Below are positions 35,119 to 46,617 of a stretch of 64,000 nucleotides of DNA, one piece after another. The stretch comes from Cryptomeria japonica (Eukaryota > Streptophyta > Pinopsida > Cupressales > Cupressaceae), in the NCBI RefSeq assembly GCF_030272615.1, contig NC_081409.1, forward strand, positions 205,281,364 to 205,345,363. The letters are read 5' to 3'. The notes under the pieces are model-generated. The model was not told where the DNA came from, made no database searches, and worked only from the letters and a program-made list of their open reading frames with translations. How positions within the stretch are numbered: the stretch's first letter is position 1; every line of letters starts with the position of its first letter. Both the position numbers and the translations under genes were made by a program.

Positions 35119-38100
35119 ATGGAACCTAATTTGAATGGCCTTTTTAACGAGGACATGGGTAATTCCTCTAATCCTCTTAATGATGAAGAAGCTCTCCATG
35201 AGGTTTTTGTAGAACAACTTTCAAAATTGGATAATCAATTTGATGATTTTCAGCAATGGATGTCTCAAGAATACCCCGATAGTGAAGCTCTTCCATTAAT
35301 TGAGGGTCTAAAACGTATGGTTCAAAGTGATAAGAATGGAATCGATATTTTGGGTAGTATTGCACACATCATGGATTCAAATGTGATGCCTATGAAGAGT
35401 TGTGCTGAAACTTTAGGTTATACACAACCTCCTACTCAAGTCAATCATTCTATTCCTTTGACAACTTCTATTGCTAGTATACCTACTTTTACATCAAACA
35501 TAATGACTACTTCAATACAAAACATTTCACCTATGATCACCAGTCATGGGGGCAATCCTTCTTCTTCAATCAACCCTCTTCCTTCATTCAATCCAACTTC
35601 TTCATTCATTCCTTCAATGAGTGTCCCTATCACATCTCCACAAATGAACATGATGCAAGGGGGCAATTCATTTAACCATTCCATTCCTCCCTGTAGTGTT
35701 CCTTCTTTCCAATCATCTCCTATGACTAAGCATCATAGTGTCCCGCCACCTTACTCTCAATCAATACCTTCTTTCAATAACATAATACCTCCATCACAAT
35801 CTAACATGTCTAATATGAACTCTTCGACTGAAGCGACCATTAACAATCTTGCACAAACTGTCTCTTCTTTACAGCAACAAATTGCCTCTATGAATCAATC
35901 TAAGTTTAGTGTGCCCACATTTGATGTTGCGAGCCCACTTTCTCTTGACATTGTTCGAGCTATCCCTCCTAAGCATGTTGAAATCCCGTAATTGGAGCTT
36001 TATAATGGTAAAGGTGATCCTCTAACACATGTTAAGACCTTTCAAACAATATGTACCGATTTTGCTCATGACCAAAGGTTGCTTGCAAAACTGTTTACTA
36101 GAACATTAAGAGATAAGGCTCTACAATGGTATTGCTCATTGCCTTCCTATTCTATTACTTCTTTCCAGCAACTTGCAAATGCTTTTATTCAACAATTTCA
36201 AAACAATATAGGTCCTAAAGTTACTTTGATTGATTTAATGCATTGTAAACAAGGTGTTAAAGAAAAAGTGACTGATTTCATTGGTAGATATAAGCATTTG
36301 TGTGCTCAAATTTATTTTCCAGTACCTGACAATGATATTCAAAGAATCTTTATTTCTAATTTACAAAAAGATATTAGAGAAAAACTTCTGTTTTTTGAGT
36401 TTACTTCTTTCCAACAGTTGTGTGCAACTCTTCACAATTATCAACTGACTGTGAGTCAAATGGAACAAGCAAATCCTATGGCTCCGAGTGATAAGGGTGA
36501 TAGTAGTCAACAACCATTTGGGAAGTTTAAACCGAACAGAGGGTTCATCAAGTTCAATGAAAACATCACCAACAACAATGTGAATGCAGCATCAGGTGTG
36601 TATCCTATTTCTAAGTTTTTCAAGAAAGAAAGAGAGTTTACTCCTTTGAATGAATCATTGCATAGTATTATGAATAAGCTATTGGAACGAAATGTGCTTA
36701 CTCTCCCTCCTATAAAGAAAATAGATCCTGCAAAGATGAATTCACCCTATTTTGATAACAAATCTTTTTGTCAATTTCATCGTCAACTTGGGCATGATAC
36801 TGAAAAATGTTTTGCTTTAAAGGGTAAAATTCAAGATTTGATTGATAATAATACTATCTCTGTTTCAGGTGTGAATGATAAAGGCAACACATCTGTAGCT
36901 CTTCCTAACAAAAATCTTAAGATTTTTACTGATCCATTACCTTCTCATACCTCTAATGTGATTGAGACTAATGATTCCTCTTTCTCACCTGATGGTCTTG
37001 TGTCTATGACTCCGAATGTGGTTAACTTTGTAGAGCAGCAGAAAATCCCTAAAGAGCCTTCCATCACATTTGATTCCAGTGAAACTATCAGGGCACCTGA
37101 TGGTCCTTTATATATAGTTGCAAAAGTCAAGAATACACCTTGCCATGGAGTGCTTATTGATCCTTCTTGCATGGTTAATGTCATTACTGAAGAATTTCTT
37201 TTTACTTTGCAATTGAATCAAGTGATCTATGACAAAACAAATGTGGTTGTGAAACTATTTGATGCATTTTCTTCTCCTGCAATTGGTTCTATTACATTAC
37301 CTATTGAGGTCCATAACAAATCCCTTGATGTGAGCTTTGCTATTATTCCATCATCCGAACAATTTCGTGTGAAGCTAGGCTATCCTTGGCTATCTTCCAT
37401 GAAATCTATTGCTTCTCCTATTCACAAGTGTTTGAAATTTTCCAATAATGGTGAAGTTGTTACTGTCAATCATAGTCTCTTTAAACCAGCTTAAAGAACT
37501 ACTAGCGTTCCTATTGATTATTTTTGGCCTAAACAATTTCAATCTCTTCCACCGCGAAATGACCATCTTTTCAAATCTTATCAAAAGTGGAAAAAAGATA
37601 TGATCCTATCTCTAAGTGAACCTAGAACACCCAAACTTGATATTCCTATCATTCTTGAGAAGGAAGTTCTTCCTTTGAAAGATAAAACTAATGTCTTTCC
37701 TCAAGAAGATTCCCAACCCATCCCTATGGATGTGACTATGTCTATGTCTAATAAACTTTCTAAAGGTAGACCTATACCTCCTCGTCGTGATGGACTTGGT
37801 CTCCTTCCTAAACCAGATATTCCTCCTTTATATGGAGCAGTTCCTCCTCCTTCCTCTTATAGAGAGAAGAGACCTTCCTCTCCTCCTATCATCCAACCTA
37901 AGAGACCACAACCTAAACACCCAAGTGATAAGGATGAGAACATTCCTCCTCCTCAATCTTCTCAACTTCCTACTAAGACTAGATGAAATCGTTCTGCACG
38001 TGAATGCCGACGAAAGCGTCATCTTAGAGCTTGTGCAACTGCTTCTCAAACTTTGCAATCCCTAAAGACACCTTCAGCTAGTATTATTCCATTTTCTCCT

Positions 38101-38478
38101 CAACCAAAAATTGAGTCAAAATCTCCTAAACATAAGATGCATGATGGTTTTGATCCTGTGCGAGTTAAAGAACCTATTTTTATAAATCTTGATGATGATA
38201 TAGATGAAAATGTTATTCATGATGAAAATGTTACTCCTCTTGCTTCTGATAGTGAATATGAATATGTTGATGTTGATAACCATTTATCTAACGAATTTTC
38301 TAAAGAACTTATCCTAGCTCCTAGACAAGAACAACGTGGCTTGGAACATGAACATAGCCCTTGTTTGGATCTTGTGATAGCTCCATCTGCTGTGTTGGAT
38401 GTTCCTCCTCTAGTGTGTTTCCTGCCTTCCCGAAATATTGATCAACAAGATCGGGGGGTGGATGACGTGCTAGACTAG
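35119..38478 (+). pseudogene. element D gag / protease-like / linker polyprotein, no RT or integrase
   Basis: One frame of about 1119 codons with three stops (35989-35991 TAA, 37492-37494 TAA, 37984-37986 TGA) and no frameshift. The ATG at 35119 opens an acidic N-terminus, then a Ser/Pro/Gln-rich stretch (residues 110-255). The gag core follows the first stop (ELYNGKGDPLTHVKTFQT, LRDKALQWYCSLP, FIGRYKHLC). The finger CQFHRQLGHDTEKC is intact (CX2HX4HX4C) near 36775. A retropepsin-like fold follows (GVLIDPSCMVNVITEEF near 37150; YPWLSSMKS near 37385) in which the usual D-T/S/G-G reads D-P-S, so it is probably inactive. The last 320 codons are a Pro-rich then acidic linker of the kind that normally precedes RT, but the frame simply ends. 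Gag would package element RNA; enzymes must come from elsewhere. Confidence 0.9.
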
Positions 38479-39212
38479 TTTCATTAGCATAGCAGACTCT
38501 CTCCTCCTCTCTTGATCTCTTTTGTTACTTCTTCTATGTGTTATTCCCATTCTTCTATTTGTTGTCCTTAGTGTTGTCTACTTGAGGACGATGCAAAGCA
38601 TTGAGATCTCTTTTGGTCTCTCTCATGTTGACTCAAAAGACACATGTGTTCCCTTCTTCTAGGTGGCCTTCCTTGATTGGGGAATGAAGAACAATTATGC
38701 ATACATACATATGATATACATGAATTATCATACAACATACTGACCCCAAGGAAAGCAAAGTCACCTCGTGTTTTGTGTTTTGTGTCTATTATCCTTGGGT
38801 TTATCTCACACTTGGGGGCTGAATCTTTGTGATAACATGCTCCTTTCCCTTCTCATTTCTTATGTGTATCACTACCTAAAGCAATCACCCCCGATGAGGC
38901 ATGTGCGATCGCTTTAACGTAGGGGGCATACACTCCGTTCATATCTCTTCAGGATACTTGAAAATTTCTTGGCAAACTTAGCTTTGCCTTGAAAATTTTT
39001 GGTATTTTTCTTGCATGACTCATAGTGAGGGAACCTTACTACTGACAGTCATGGTTCTCCCTCGTGATCTTCCCTTTTACTTTGTCAATCAAAGTCGTAA
39101 GATCCTTAGTCCACTGGGGGCTTGCTGTATCTTGCCTCCTTGACGTGGTGAAAGTCTTTTAATGTTGTTTCCTTCTACTTTACTAGAAGTATGGGCATAC
39201 GCTTATAATCCC
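38479..39212 (+). other. 3' untranslated part of element D
   Basis: T- and C-rich DNA with no frame of interest. It contains ATACATACATATGATATACAT near 38700 and short CTTGGGGGCT-like strings near 38813 and 39115. This is where pol would be expected in a full gypsy element. Confidence 0.65.
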
Positions 39213-39230
39213 GCTAAAGTGGGGGCTAAA
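39213..39230 (+). other. polypurine tract of element D
   Basis: CTAAAGTGGGGGCTAAA directly before the LTR start TGTAG. AGTGGGGGCTAAA is a frequent plant gypsy tract form. Confidence 0.8.
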
Positions 39231-40302
39231 TGTAGCGTCGTAAAATTGTGACACTTGCAATTTCGACTGCATTTGGGTCTTCACGATGGTGGGGCAATGT
39301 TGAACCTGAATGGAGACCCCGAAACCTGTTTACGACATCAAAAACTACATCTTTCTGCACCTTGCCCTGATCCTCCTTGCACCCTGCTATCCCGGGAGGT
39401 GGGACCATGGCGCCCAGCGCCCTAGTCCTCCAGGACCATGGCGCCCAGTGCCCTAGTCCCTGGCCCTATTTTGGGCCCAGTCTCTTGTTGGGCATCGGGT
39501 CTTCAAGTTTGCAATTTAGAAAATAATGTTCCTAGGTCGACCTAAGGTCAGAAAAATCAGTCTCCTAACCCTAATTGACAAGTATATAAACTACATTTCC
39601 CCTCCCATTTGGATAAGGGGTGAGAAACATATGTGGGCAAGAGGCGGAAGCGATAGACAAACATTCAAGCATTCAAGCATTCCTTCAAGCAATTGAGCAT
39701 TCTAGGTCTCCATTCAAGGCTAGGTGTTGCATTCAAGACAAGGATTCAACCATTGAAGAGGAGATCACCTACAACATACAACATCATTACACCTTCGCAT
39801 GTAAGAATACAAACATTCTTACAACAAGGTTGCAAGTACACGGCTGTAATTGAAGATCTGGAATCCTTGTGCAGAGACGAACAGATCCCCCTTCGTTTTG
39901 CAGATTTTTTGGAGGACCGTGTGCACTCCGGGCGCCATCGTCCCGTCAACTTTTGCTCAAACTCGCAGGATAGCATCGTCTCGACATTTTACTGCTAATT
40001 TCAGGTCCGCAGCTTCATCCCGTGTCTCTATCTCCGTCTACAAGTGAATTTTTCCTACTTTTACATACACTCCTAGTTCAATCCTTCTATCTACATTCTT
40101 TACAAAAGAGGGTATCCTTGCTGTCTCAACCCTTGAAACTCATTTAGAATTCAATCTTGCATTGTGTGGGATTGGATCTTGTGAGTTTCAACCCCTCTTT
40201 TGAATGTAAAGTCTCTCCTAAGTGAAAACCATCAATCCCAGTGACCTCCTTTCTCTCTCCTTGGAGTGGGGGAACACCTAGGGTTCGATTTTCCACCTTA
40301 CA
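39231..40302 (+). repeat. 3' LTR of element D
   Basis: 1072 bp, starts TGTAGCGTCGTAAAATTG and ends CCACCTTACA; pairs with 32579-33657 throughout. Small differences include a missing segment near 39776 and CpG-type transitions. Confidence 0.93.
39914..39943 (+). repeat. 8-14-8 hairpin, copy 4 (3' LTR)
   Basis: GGACCGTG, a 14-base loop (TGCACTCCGGGCGC), then CATCGTCC; one C-C mismatch and one G-T wobble. It is the LTR partner of copy 1. Confidence 0.6.
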
Positions 40303-40307
40303 CCAAG

Positions 40308-40945
40308 GTCCTGCAACAAAGATTTGTTAGTAGTTTGGTCTATTTCAAATGATTACCCCTTCCTGCAAGCAAACAAGATAGGTTTATTTTAACAATATCT
40401 CAAAACACTTTGTGAAAAATAGGGGCCTTCGATGCACGATTTGCTTGCAAAGACAAGCTGTACCACTTCATTAGTTGGATCACAAGATATTAGCTCAAAT
40501 AAATCAAATCTGAAACCCTAAATGACGAAACACAAACCCTAAATTAGAATTAGCAAATTTGAAAATGCTCAAAAACATAAATGTGGATTTACCAATCACA
40601 AACACGGCTCTGGAACACAGACCTGTCTAAACACTTCATAAATGCGATTCTACAAAAAATGTCAAAACAGAAAACCTTGTAAAACACATATGCTGCTAAA
40701 ATGATCACAAACGCAATTATATTTCCCAATTAAATCTCCCACAGATGCGCCTATAATGAAAGCCTGCAATCTAGAAAATGAAAAATGCTATCGGGAACAC
40801 ATACGCGATTAAGGGATGCACAAACGCGTTAGAACAAAAAAAAGTGGTTCCAAAAGGTGTAGACGGGAAAAGTAAAAAAATGTCAGATTTGCAACTTTAA
40901 AAACACAAAATTTGCAATAAAAAATGTTAAATGCAAAAGGACAAG
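40308..40945 (-). other. second copy of the gypsy leader, right part
   Basis: Continues unit 2 after element D and aligns with 23486-24140. The iterated motif recurs (CACAAACACGGCTCTGG, CACAAACGCAATTATAT, CATACGCGATTAAGG). No gene. Confidence 0.75.
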
Positions 40946-40964
40946 AGTCCCACCGGGCACGCCA
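40946..40964 (-). other. primer binding site of the duplicated gypsy end
   Basis: The minus strand reads TGGCGTGCCCGGTGGGACT, three bases from the LTR. It differs from the first copy only by C-to-T or G-to-A type changes, so it is likely nearer to the ancestral site. Confidence 0.7.
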
Positions 40965-40967
40965 AAA

Positions 40968-41747
40968 TGTGTATGGTGAAAAGTGGATAATGGAAACAAC
41001 AATATTGAAAGACTAAATGAAATCAACCACAAAACCCTAGCCTAACAACAACAAAGATCCACCATAACATATGAAGATTACCTAAGACAATGCAAATCAA
41101 CAAAATCGCAAAGATTATACCATCACATGTCCACAAGGGTTTGAATCTCCATTCTTCCTATCTCCATTGACCTTGTTTGATATATTTTCTCTCAGATTTT
41201 ATGTGTTCACAAGAGCTCAACAAAGAACGGAAATATGGCTGATAGCTTGATCACAAAAGGGTTTGATTGCATAAGATTGATTGGACAATTAGAATGCTTA
41301 GAATGCTTAGAGTTGATAATGAAGGAAGCATCCTCTTATATAGAAGACACTATAGGAAATGGAGGGATAAGATTAAGAGGTGTAAAAGATAGATGGTCGG
41401 CTAGGATTAGAGGGTAGGTAGAAGAAATAAGAAAATAATAAGAGGGTAGGTAGTGTAAGAATTAAGAGATGAATGACATGTGTCATGGATTGAAAAGGCT
41501 AATGAATTAATTAAATAAATAAATATTTATTTAAATAATAGAAGAAGTGGGATCAGTTAAATAAATAAAAGCATTTATTTAATTTAAGAAAATGACAATT
41601 TAAATAAATAAAAATATTTATTTAAATGAAAACAAGGCTTAGAAGAGGATTAATGAGTTAATTAAATAAATAAAGATTTATTTAATTAATAGAAGACTCG
41701 AGATAAAATAATTATTTAATTAGACAGGGCAATTTTAAGTGTCTACA
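40968..41747 (-). repeat. duplicated gypsy B 5' LTR
   Basis: 780 bp, ends TGTGTATGG and GTGTCTACA. It lacks the deletion seen in the 6082 copy. It is followed by ATAACCACTTC as at 24929. Confidence 0.93.
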
Positions 41748-42395
41748 ATAACCACTTCAAAAAATGATAACACTCAAATTCAATTTGCTTAGGAAAATTA
41801 TGTCAATTTAGAGTATTCCCTGATTTGCCTTTAATTTTGTGATATTACAATAAACTTACATTAAGCCTTTTGCAAAATTTAACAAATATTTTCTTTTTAA
41901 AATTTTTTCCATTTTTGAGATAAATGAGAAAGGAGAAATCAACTGTTTCCTTTAGTGAGAAAATTTGACGGGCATTCAAACTGCAAAGGCAAATGCAAGA
42001 AAATATCAAAATGGAAAGCTTTGACACACAGACTAATTTCAAATTCTCATATCGGATTTGCTGCCCAGAATGAAACAAAACTGGTACCCTAAAAAACGTT
42101 GAAGGCAAAAGCCAAGGAAAAAGAGTACACCATTGAACTTGAGGTGCCCAAACCAATCAGCTCGCTGCAAAAATCACTTGACTAGGTCTTTCTTTCACAC
42201 ACTCCAGCCATGTCAAACCATGAATTGTGTAGGTTGATGGATTTCAAATGAAGAACAGAAGGCAAGTGTGCAGTTCACTAGTTCAAAGTGTAGACTGGTT
42301 CCAAATACAAATGAAACGCCCGAAGTTGATTTTATTATTTTCATGCCAAAAACTGGTTTCAAAATACTGCTAGAATGAGGAGAACTCCAAGCCAC
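41748..42395. other. duplicated flank of gypsy B
   Basis: Matches 24929-25575 with scattered substitutions and stops where a LINE-like sequence starts. A minus-strand frame at 42156-41845 falls here; the matching DNA in unit 1 gives a different product, so it is not called a gene. Confidence 0.8.
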
Positions 42396-43250
42396 TGCAG
42401 AAGATTCAAACTGCAGAAAGTATGACTGAAACATGGCCGAAGAAGATGTGTTCGAACAAATGGGTCTTGCCTAAAGCTGATGCGTTCATATAAACTGCTC
42501 TCCTCAAAAGAATTCGAACTAGAGATCAGTTAGAATACATAGGATTCAAGGACCTGATTTGATATGTTCTTATATGCAAGGAGAACGAAGAAATTGTCAA
42601 CCATATACTTGCAACCTCTCCATACATGATGGCATGTTGGGATTGGCTACATATAATACTTGAATGTCCAAGCCAGGCCGAGAAAACAATATGCTTGAAA
42701 TATTCCGTAGATGGCCAAATCTAAACCAAAAAGCCTTTTGGATCGGTACTTGGATTTCTAGTCCACCATTGTTAATATGGAACATATGGAAAGAAAGGAA
42801 TCAGAAAATTTTTAACAACATCGAATATACTTTGGTTTGCCTCATTCAAATGATAGATAGAAGTATTTGTGGATGAATGAACTCCCACATTAAATCACAA
42901 AGAAAAGTGGTGCTCACCAGATGGGACGAAAGACTAATGAGCAGATGGGGCAGACTCAAATTCTCATCCCATTACAGCTTTTCTGCTAATCCAAAACAAG
43001 AGAAAGGAGGCTAGGTGGTTACTTCCACCTAGTTGAAGATTGAAAATGAACATTTTTTTTGTAGCCTCTAAAGGTATTATAAGAGATGACAAGGGAAATA
43101 TCAAATGGGCCCATCTAAGAAAATTCCACACGATACAAACAAGGAAGCAGAATTTGTCACCCTCACAATGGGTCATATTTCAAACTTGTATTGAAGCAAT
43201 TATAAACCCCCCCAAAAAAAATAAAAATAAATCATTGAGTTGAAAATTAC
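42396..43250 (+). pseudogene. LINE (non-LTR) ORF2 remnant: zinc-binding RT tail and RNase-H-like end
   Basis: Near 42460 the plus strand reads KWVLPKADAFIWTALLKRIRTRDQL-type sequence, the zf-RVT region found at the end of plant L1-clade ORF2. It continues NEEIVNHI and, in another frame, ECPSQAE, AFWIGTW and LIWNIWKERNQKIFNN (42664-42876), a typical tail. A later part has KGIIRDDKGNIKWA (about 43070-43110), like the RNase H of such elements. The 5' part of ORF2 is missing and several stops and frame changes are present. An A-rich stretch near 43210 could be the tail. It begins where the duplication ends. Confidence 0.72.
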
Positions 43251-46200
43251 AATCTAATAGAGATAATATGGAGGCTTCTTCTTAATTTTTTTTTGGATTC
43301 GATTGAACTCTCAAACTCATATTGAAGCAATTATAAACAAAAAATAAATAAAAAATCATCGAATTGGAAACCTCTTAATATGGAGGCTATTAGAACAAGA
43401 GCTGCAATGCAGCTGGAGTCCCTGCCTTTTGAAAAAAAAAGGCATGGGGAGTTGACATTCAAATAAATAATTGCAATGATGGGGTAGATTACTTCTTGTT
43501 TCACTAGTTTCTATTTAACTAGAAATTCATATGGTTGATATGAACAAAATCACACACAATGGCAAAATGCCGATGAAAGAAATATCTATTAGTATTACAC
43601 GGCATGGGGGGAAATAAGAGTACAGTTATCACCTGGCAATAGCAAAGCAAGAGAAAATTACATGAATATCCAAGAATAAGAATGCACGAATAGCATAATT
43701 GAATCAAATAATTCAAGCCGTGGAGAGACTAACTTGGAACATTGTGAGGAACTTAGAGGAATAGAAATGGATCTTGCACAACATGTGTGTAAATGTTTAC
43801 AGAGTTGCACCAATGTTTTGCCTTCTACCGTCTTGTTAACAAAAAAACATAAATTACAGAGACCTAAATAAATGTAAGCTACTCAATTTAGTTTTCTTTA
43901 AGTATAATAACAATTAACCACTATGTTAGAAATAAGGGCCACTACAAAATCTCCTAAAAGAATTATACTTGGCTCCTCGCAATGGCTTTGTTAACAATAT
44001 TACTATTTAGACAGATGATTATCACAGTTCATAATGTTATTATGATATAAACATACAAAAGCGATACCAGAAGTTATAGAAAAACACTATTTTTCTAATG
44101 CCCTCTAATCCAATACACAACTCATCATTGAGCAGGGATGGATATAAAACACAGAAAAATATTTTGGAAGAAGCAAATAAGATTCAAATCATATGTATCC
44201 AGAAGAAGAAACAAGAATATACAAAACTTGGAAATGAAAACAGATATTTTTCAAAATATCAACTGAAAATGATTTCCAAACACACTAAAAGAATAGATTT
44301 TTTATCCAATGATGAAGTTTCTCAAGCACACTTTGGGAATATGTATTAAACATACATTTCATACCATAGTATTCTAACTTTGACAGCTGAAAACTATAGT
44401 GATGAACTCGTAAACTATGACAAAAAGAAGAGCCATTATATTAGTAAAAATTGTATTTAATTTTCCTTTACCAGGCTCAGCTTGCATTTAATAGGAGAAA
44501 CTCTGTTTAGTTTTTTCATTTTGCATTCATTATTTCACAAAATAAAAAGATTCTTCTTCTATTGTGCACACCAGAAGTTATACTCCTAAGAGTTTTCCTT
44601 GATTCTTTCTCCAACTCCTTGGCTGCTTGTCCTGTTGAAACTGATTTACACAAGAACGCTTCAAAGACCCAGACCACAGTTTTCCCCATTGTACAAAAAA
44701 TCCCAACAAATTTTGTAAGTCACGGACCATACTTACATCATAGCAATAGATTAACTATCAATACAAATTTGCATAAGTGGGAACTGAGTGTGGAGCATAA
44801 AAAAGAATACACAAATCATGATACTTATCTATAGTCACATACCACAATCTGCAAAATAGAGCATTTCAAAACACTAGCAACAACGAGTGGAAAGGTTTGA
44901 ATGATTAGAGCTAAAGGAACCATAAAAAATATGAAATCAAAGAACTACACTTCCTTCTCTGTTTAATGTTCTTTCTCATAAGTGTGCAATCACTTATCCT
45001 CCACAGGAAATGGACACAAGATCAACCAAATTCCTATAGAACGGAAGGTTGTGGATTACGGGTGTCTTTGGATTTTGGTGGGTTCAAAATTAGGATGTTC
45101 GAAAGAAAATCTGAGATTGATCTGGAGGATGCTCTGTCAAATCCTCTTCGAGATTGTGTGAGGCACATGATAGAACAATCAGTGTGATGCTCCCCCTCTG
45201 CATTATAAATGAAACATGGAATGATTATTCAAGGAAAAATGGCTAATCGAAACCCATTTGAAGTGAAATTTAGATGCATAGAGGAAGATGTAGAAACCTA
45301 AATTAGGAGACCATTCAGAGCAAAAGAATACGGAACAAAGGAGGTTTTAATAAAGATAATAGGCACTGCAAAATGGTCAAATCGTCACTTGCACAATGGA
45401 GGGTTTATTAGATTTTTTTGAGAAACATGGTGTAGTTATTCGACAGAAAGAGCTGGTGTGACATTTTGGTCGACAAAACAGAAAGGTGCAGTGAGTAGAT
45501 TGATACTCATCATTGATAAAGGAAAGGAAAGGGGCTTTTATAGTCTACAATGTCAGCCATCTGTGTATGGGTCTACAGATGGGTTAGAGCAGTATGGGAC
45601 TACCTTGTACTCCTTGCGGGAGGTACCTAACTGCACTACAAAGGAGCTGATTTGGGAGGCACTAAAGCTCTTCAGGGAAGGTATAGAGAGAAAAAAATGG
45701 AAACATTTAGCTTCTATATAAGTAGCTATGGGGAACTATTCTCCCCTTCCCAAATGGAGCACCTTATCAACGTTACATAAGGGTTGCTCTTCATAATGTC
45801 TTATATGCTAGAATAAAAGAGAAATAGGCTTTAAATACGTATGTAACTTTTCCTTAACAATCAAATGAGAGCTACCTCTTGGCAGTGCTTATCTATCAAA
45901 AGAAGTTTAATTTGGCATTAAAATTTCAGATTCAATTTTGTTGTATCCGCTGAATCTATTTGTATTCAACATATGCTTTCAAGTATTTATCTTTCTTTTT
46001 TTTTTTGGATTTGGAACATTCAAGAATCCACCCTAAAATTGGAATTTTTCATCATTTTATAAGACAAATCTAGTTAGGTGTTTATTTATGTTAATTCTCT
46101 ATCAAAGTTCTTGAATTTTGACTTGAGTTGCATGAATTTATCTAGGGAGGTGGCATTCAATTGCTTCTTCAATCTCTTATCTCGATCCTTGACAACTTGC

Positions 46201-46399
46201 AAAACATTTTCAATGCAAACTTGATCTCATGCTTTTTCATGTCAACTAAATCATAACTAATTACCAAATTTACACAATATTCTATATTATCTTTGGATTT
46301 TTGTAATTCTTCTTGTTCCTTTGGGATCCTTTATGTATAAAAGGTAATCAGATCCCTCAACTATATGATATGTTAATATTAGTAATACTAGCATTGGCA

Positions 46400-46434
<35 letters not shown>

Positions 46435-46617
46435 AACAAGATATATACATGAAATATAACATTTAAGTAGAATTCAAATTTCAATATGTATTTTTTCCTT
46501 TCTTATAACTTAAGTTGTATTTCATGTATATATTGGTAGGATGTTTGAGAGTAGTTTCAAATCTCTAGGAGTTATAATGTAGATTCTAGGTTTTAGACAA
46601 TCATTTAAATTTCAACC
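43251..46617. other. unassigned intergenic DNA, no confident gene
   Basis: AT-rich DNA. A short direct repeat of CATATTGAAGCAATTATAAAC-like sequence lies at about 43188 and 43318. Small frames exist: 44098-44349 plus (Lys-rich, 83 aa), 44562-44834 plus (90 aa), 44966-45187 plus (73 aa), 45458-45721 plus (87 aa) and, too short for usual ORF limits, 44689-44516 minus (57 aa, starting MGKTVVWVFEAF). I recognise none, and none has a supporting promoter or splice context that I trust. This is the only part of the window that could hide a host gene. Confidence 0.45.
46403..46433. repeat. (CT)n microsatellite
   Basis: An uninterrupted TC/CT run of about 30 bases between ATT and CCCAACAAG. Confidence 0.95.

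Larger units (their letters stand above)
32579..40302 (+). mobile_element. Gag-only Ty3/gypsy element D (TR-GAG type), complete
   Basis: Two LTRs (1079 and 1072 bp) with TG...CA ends, PBS, 1.46-kb leader, one gag-protease-like-linker frame, 0.75-kb tail and a G-rich polypurine tract. The pentamer CCAAG flanks it on both sides (32574-32578 and 40303-40307), and the empty site can be read in unit 1 at about 23486. The 5.57-kb interior contains no RT, RNase H or integrase and no room for them. Such gag-bearing non-autonomous elements are known in plants as TR-GAG and must use enzymes of another element. Confidence 0.93.
26862..42395. repeat. unit 2 of the direct duplication, with two later insertions
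   Basis: Corresponds in order to 19296-25575: protease end, gag, leader, PBS, LTR and flank. Two elements absent from unit 1 interrupt it: a solo LTR (28583-30128) and element D (32579-40302). Removing them leaves about 6.27 kb, the same as unit 1 (6.28 kb). It has no pol beyond the protease and no 3' LTR, so it is only half of an element. Confidence 0.88.

Noticed and set aside
26862-42395. Second, independent gypsy insertion of the same family
   Set aside because: The DNA outside the LTR (41748-42395) is also shared with 24929-25575, which separate insertions would not give.
42213-42434. Minus frames in 41845-42434 and 25423-25638 as conserved host exons
   Set aside because: The two duplicated copies do not preserve the same protein, and stops differ; similarity is at DNA level only.
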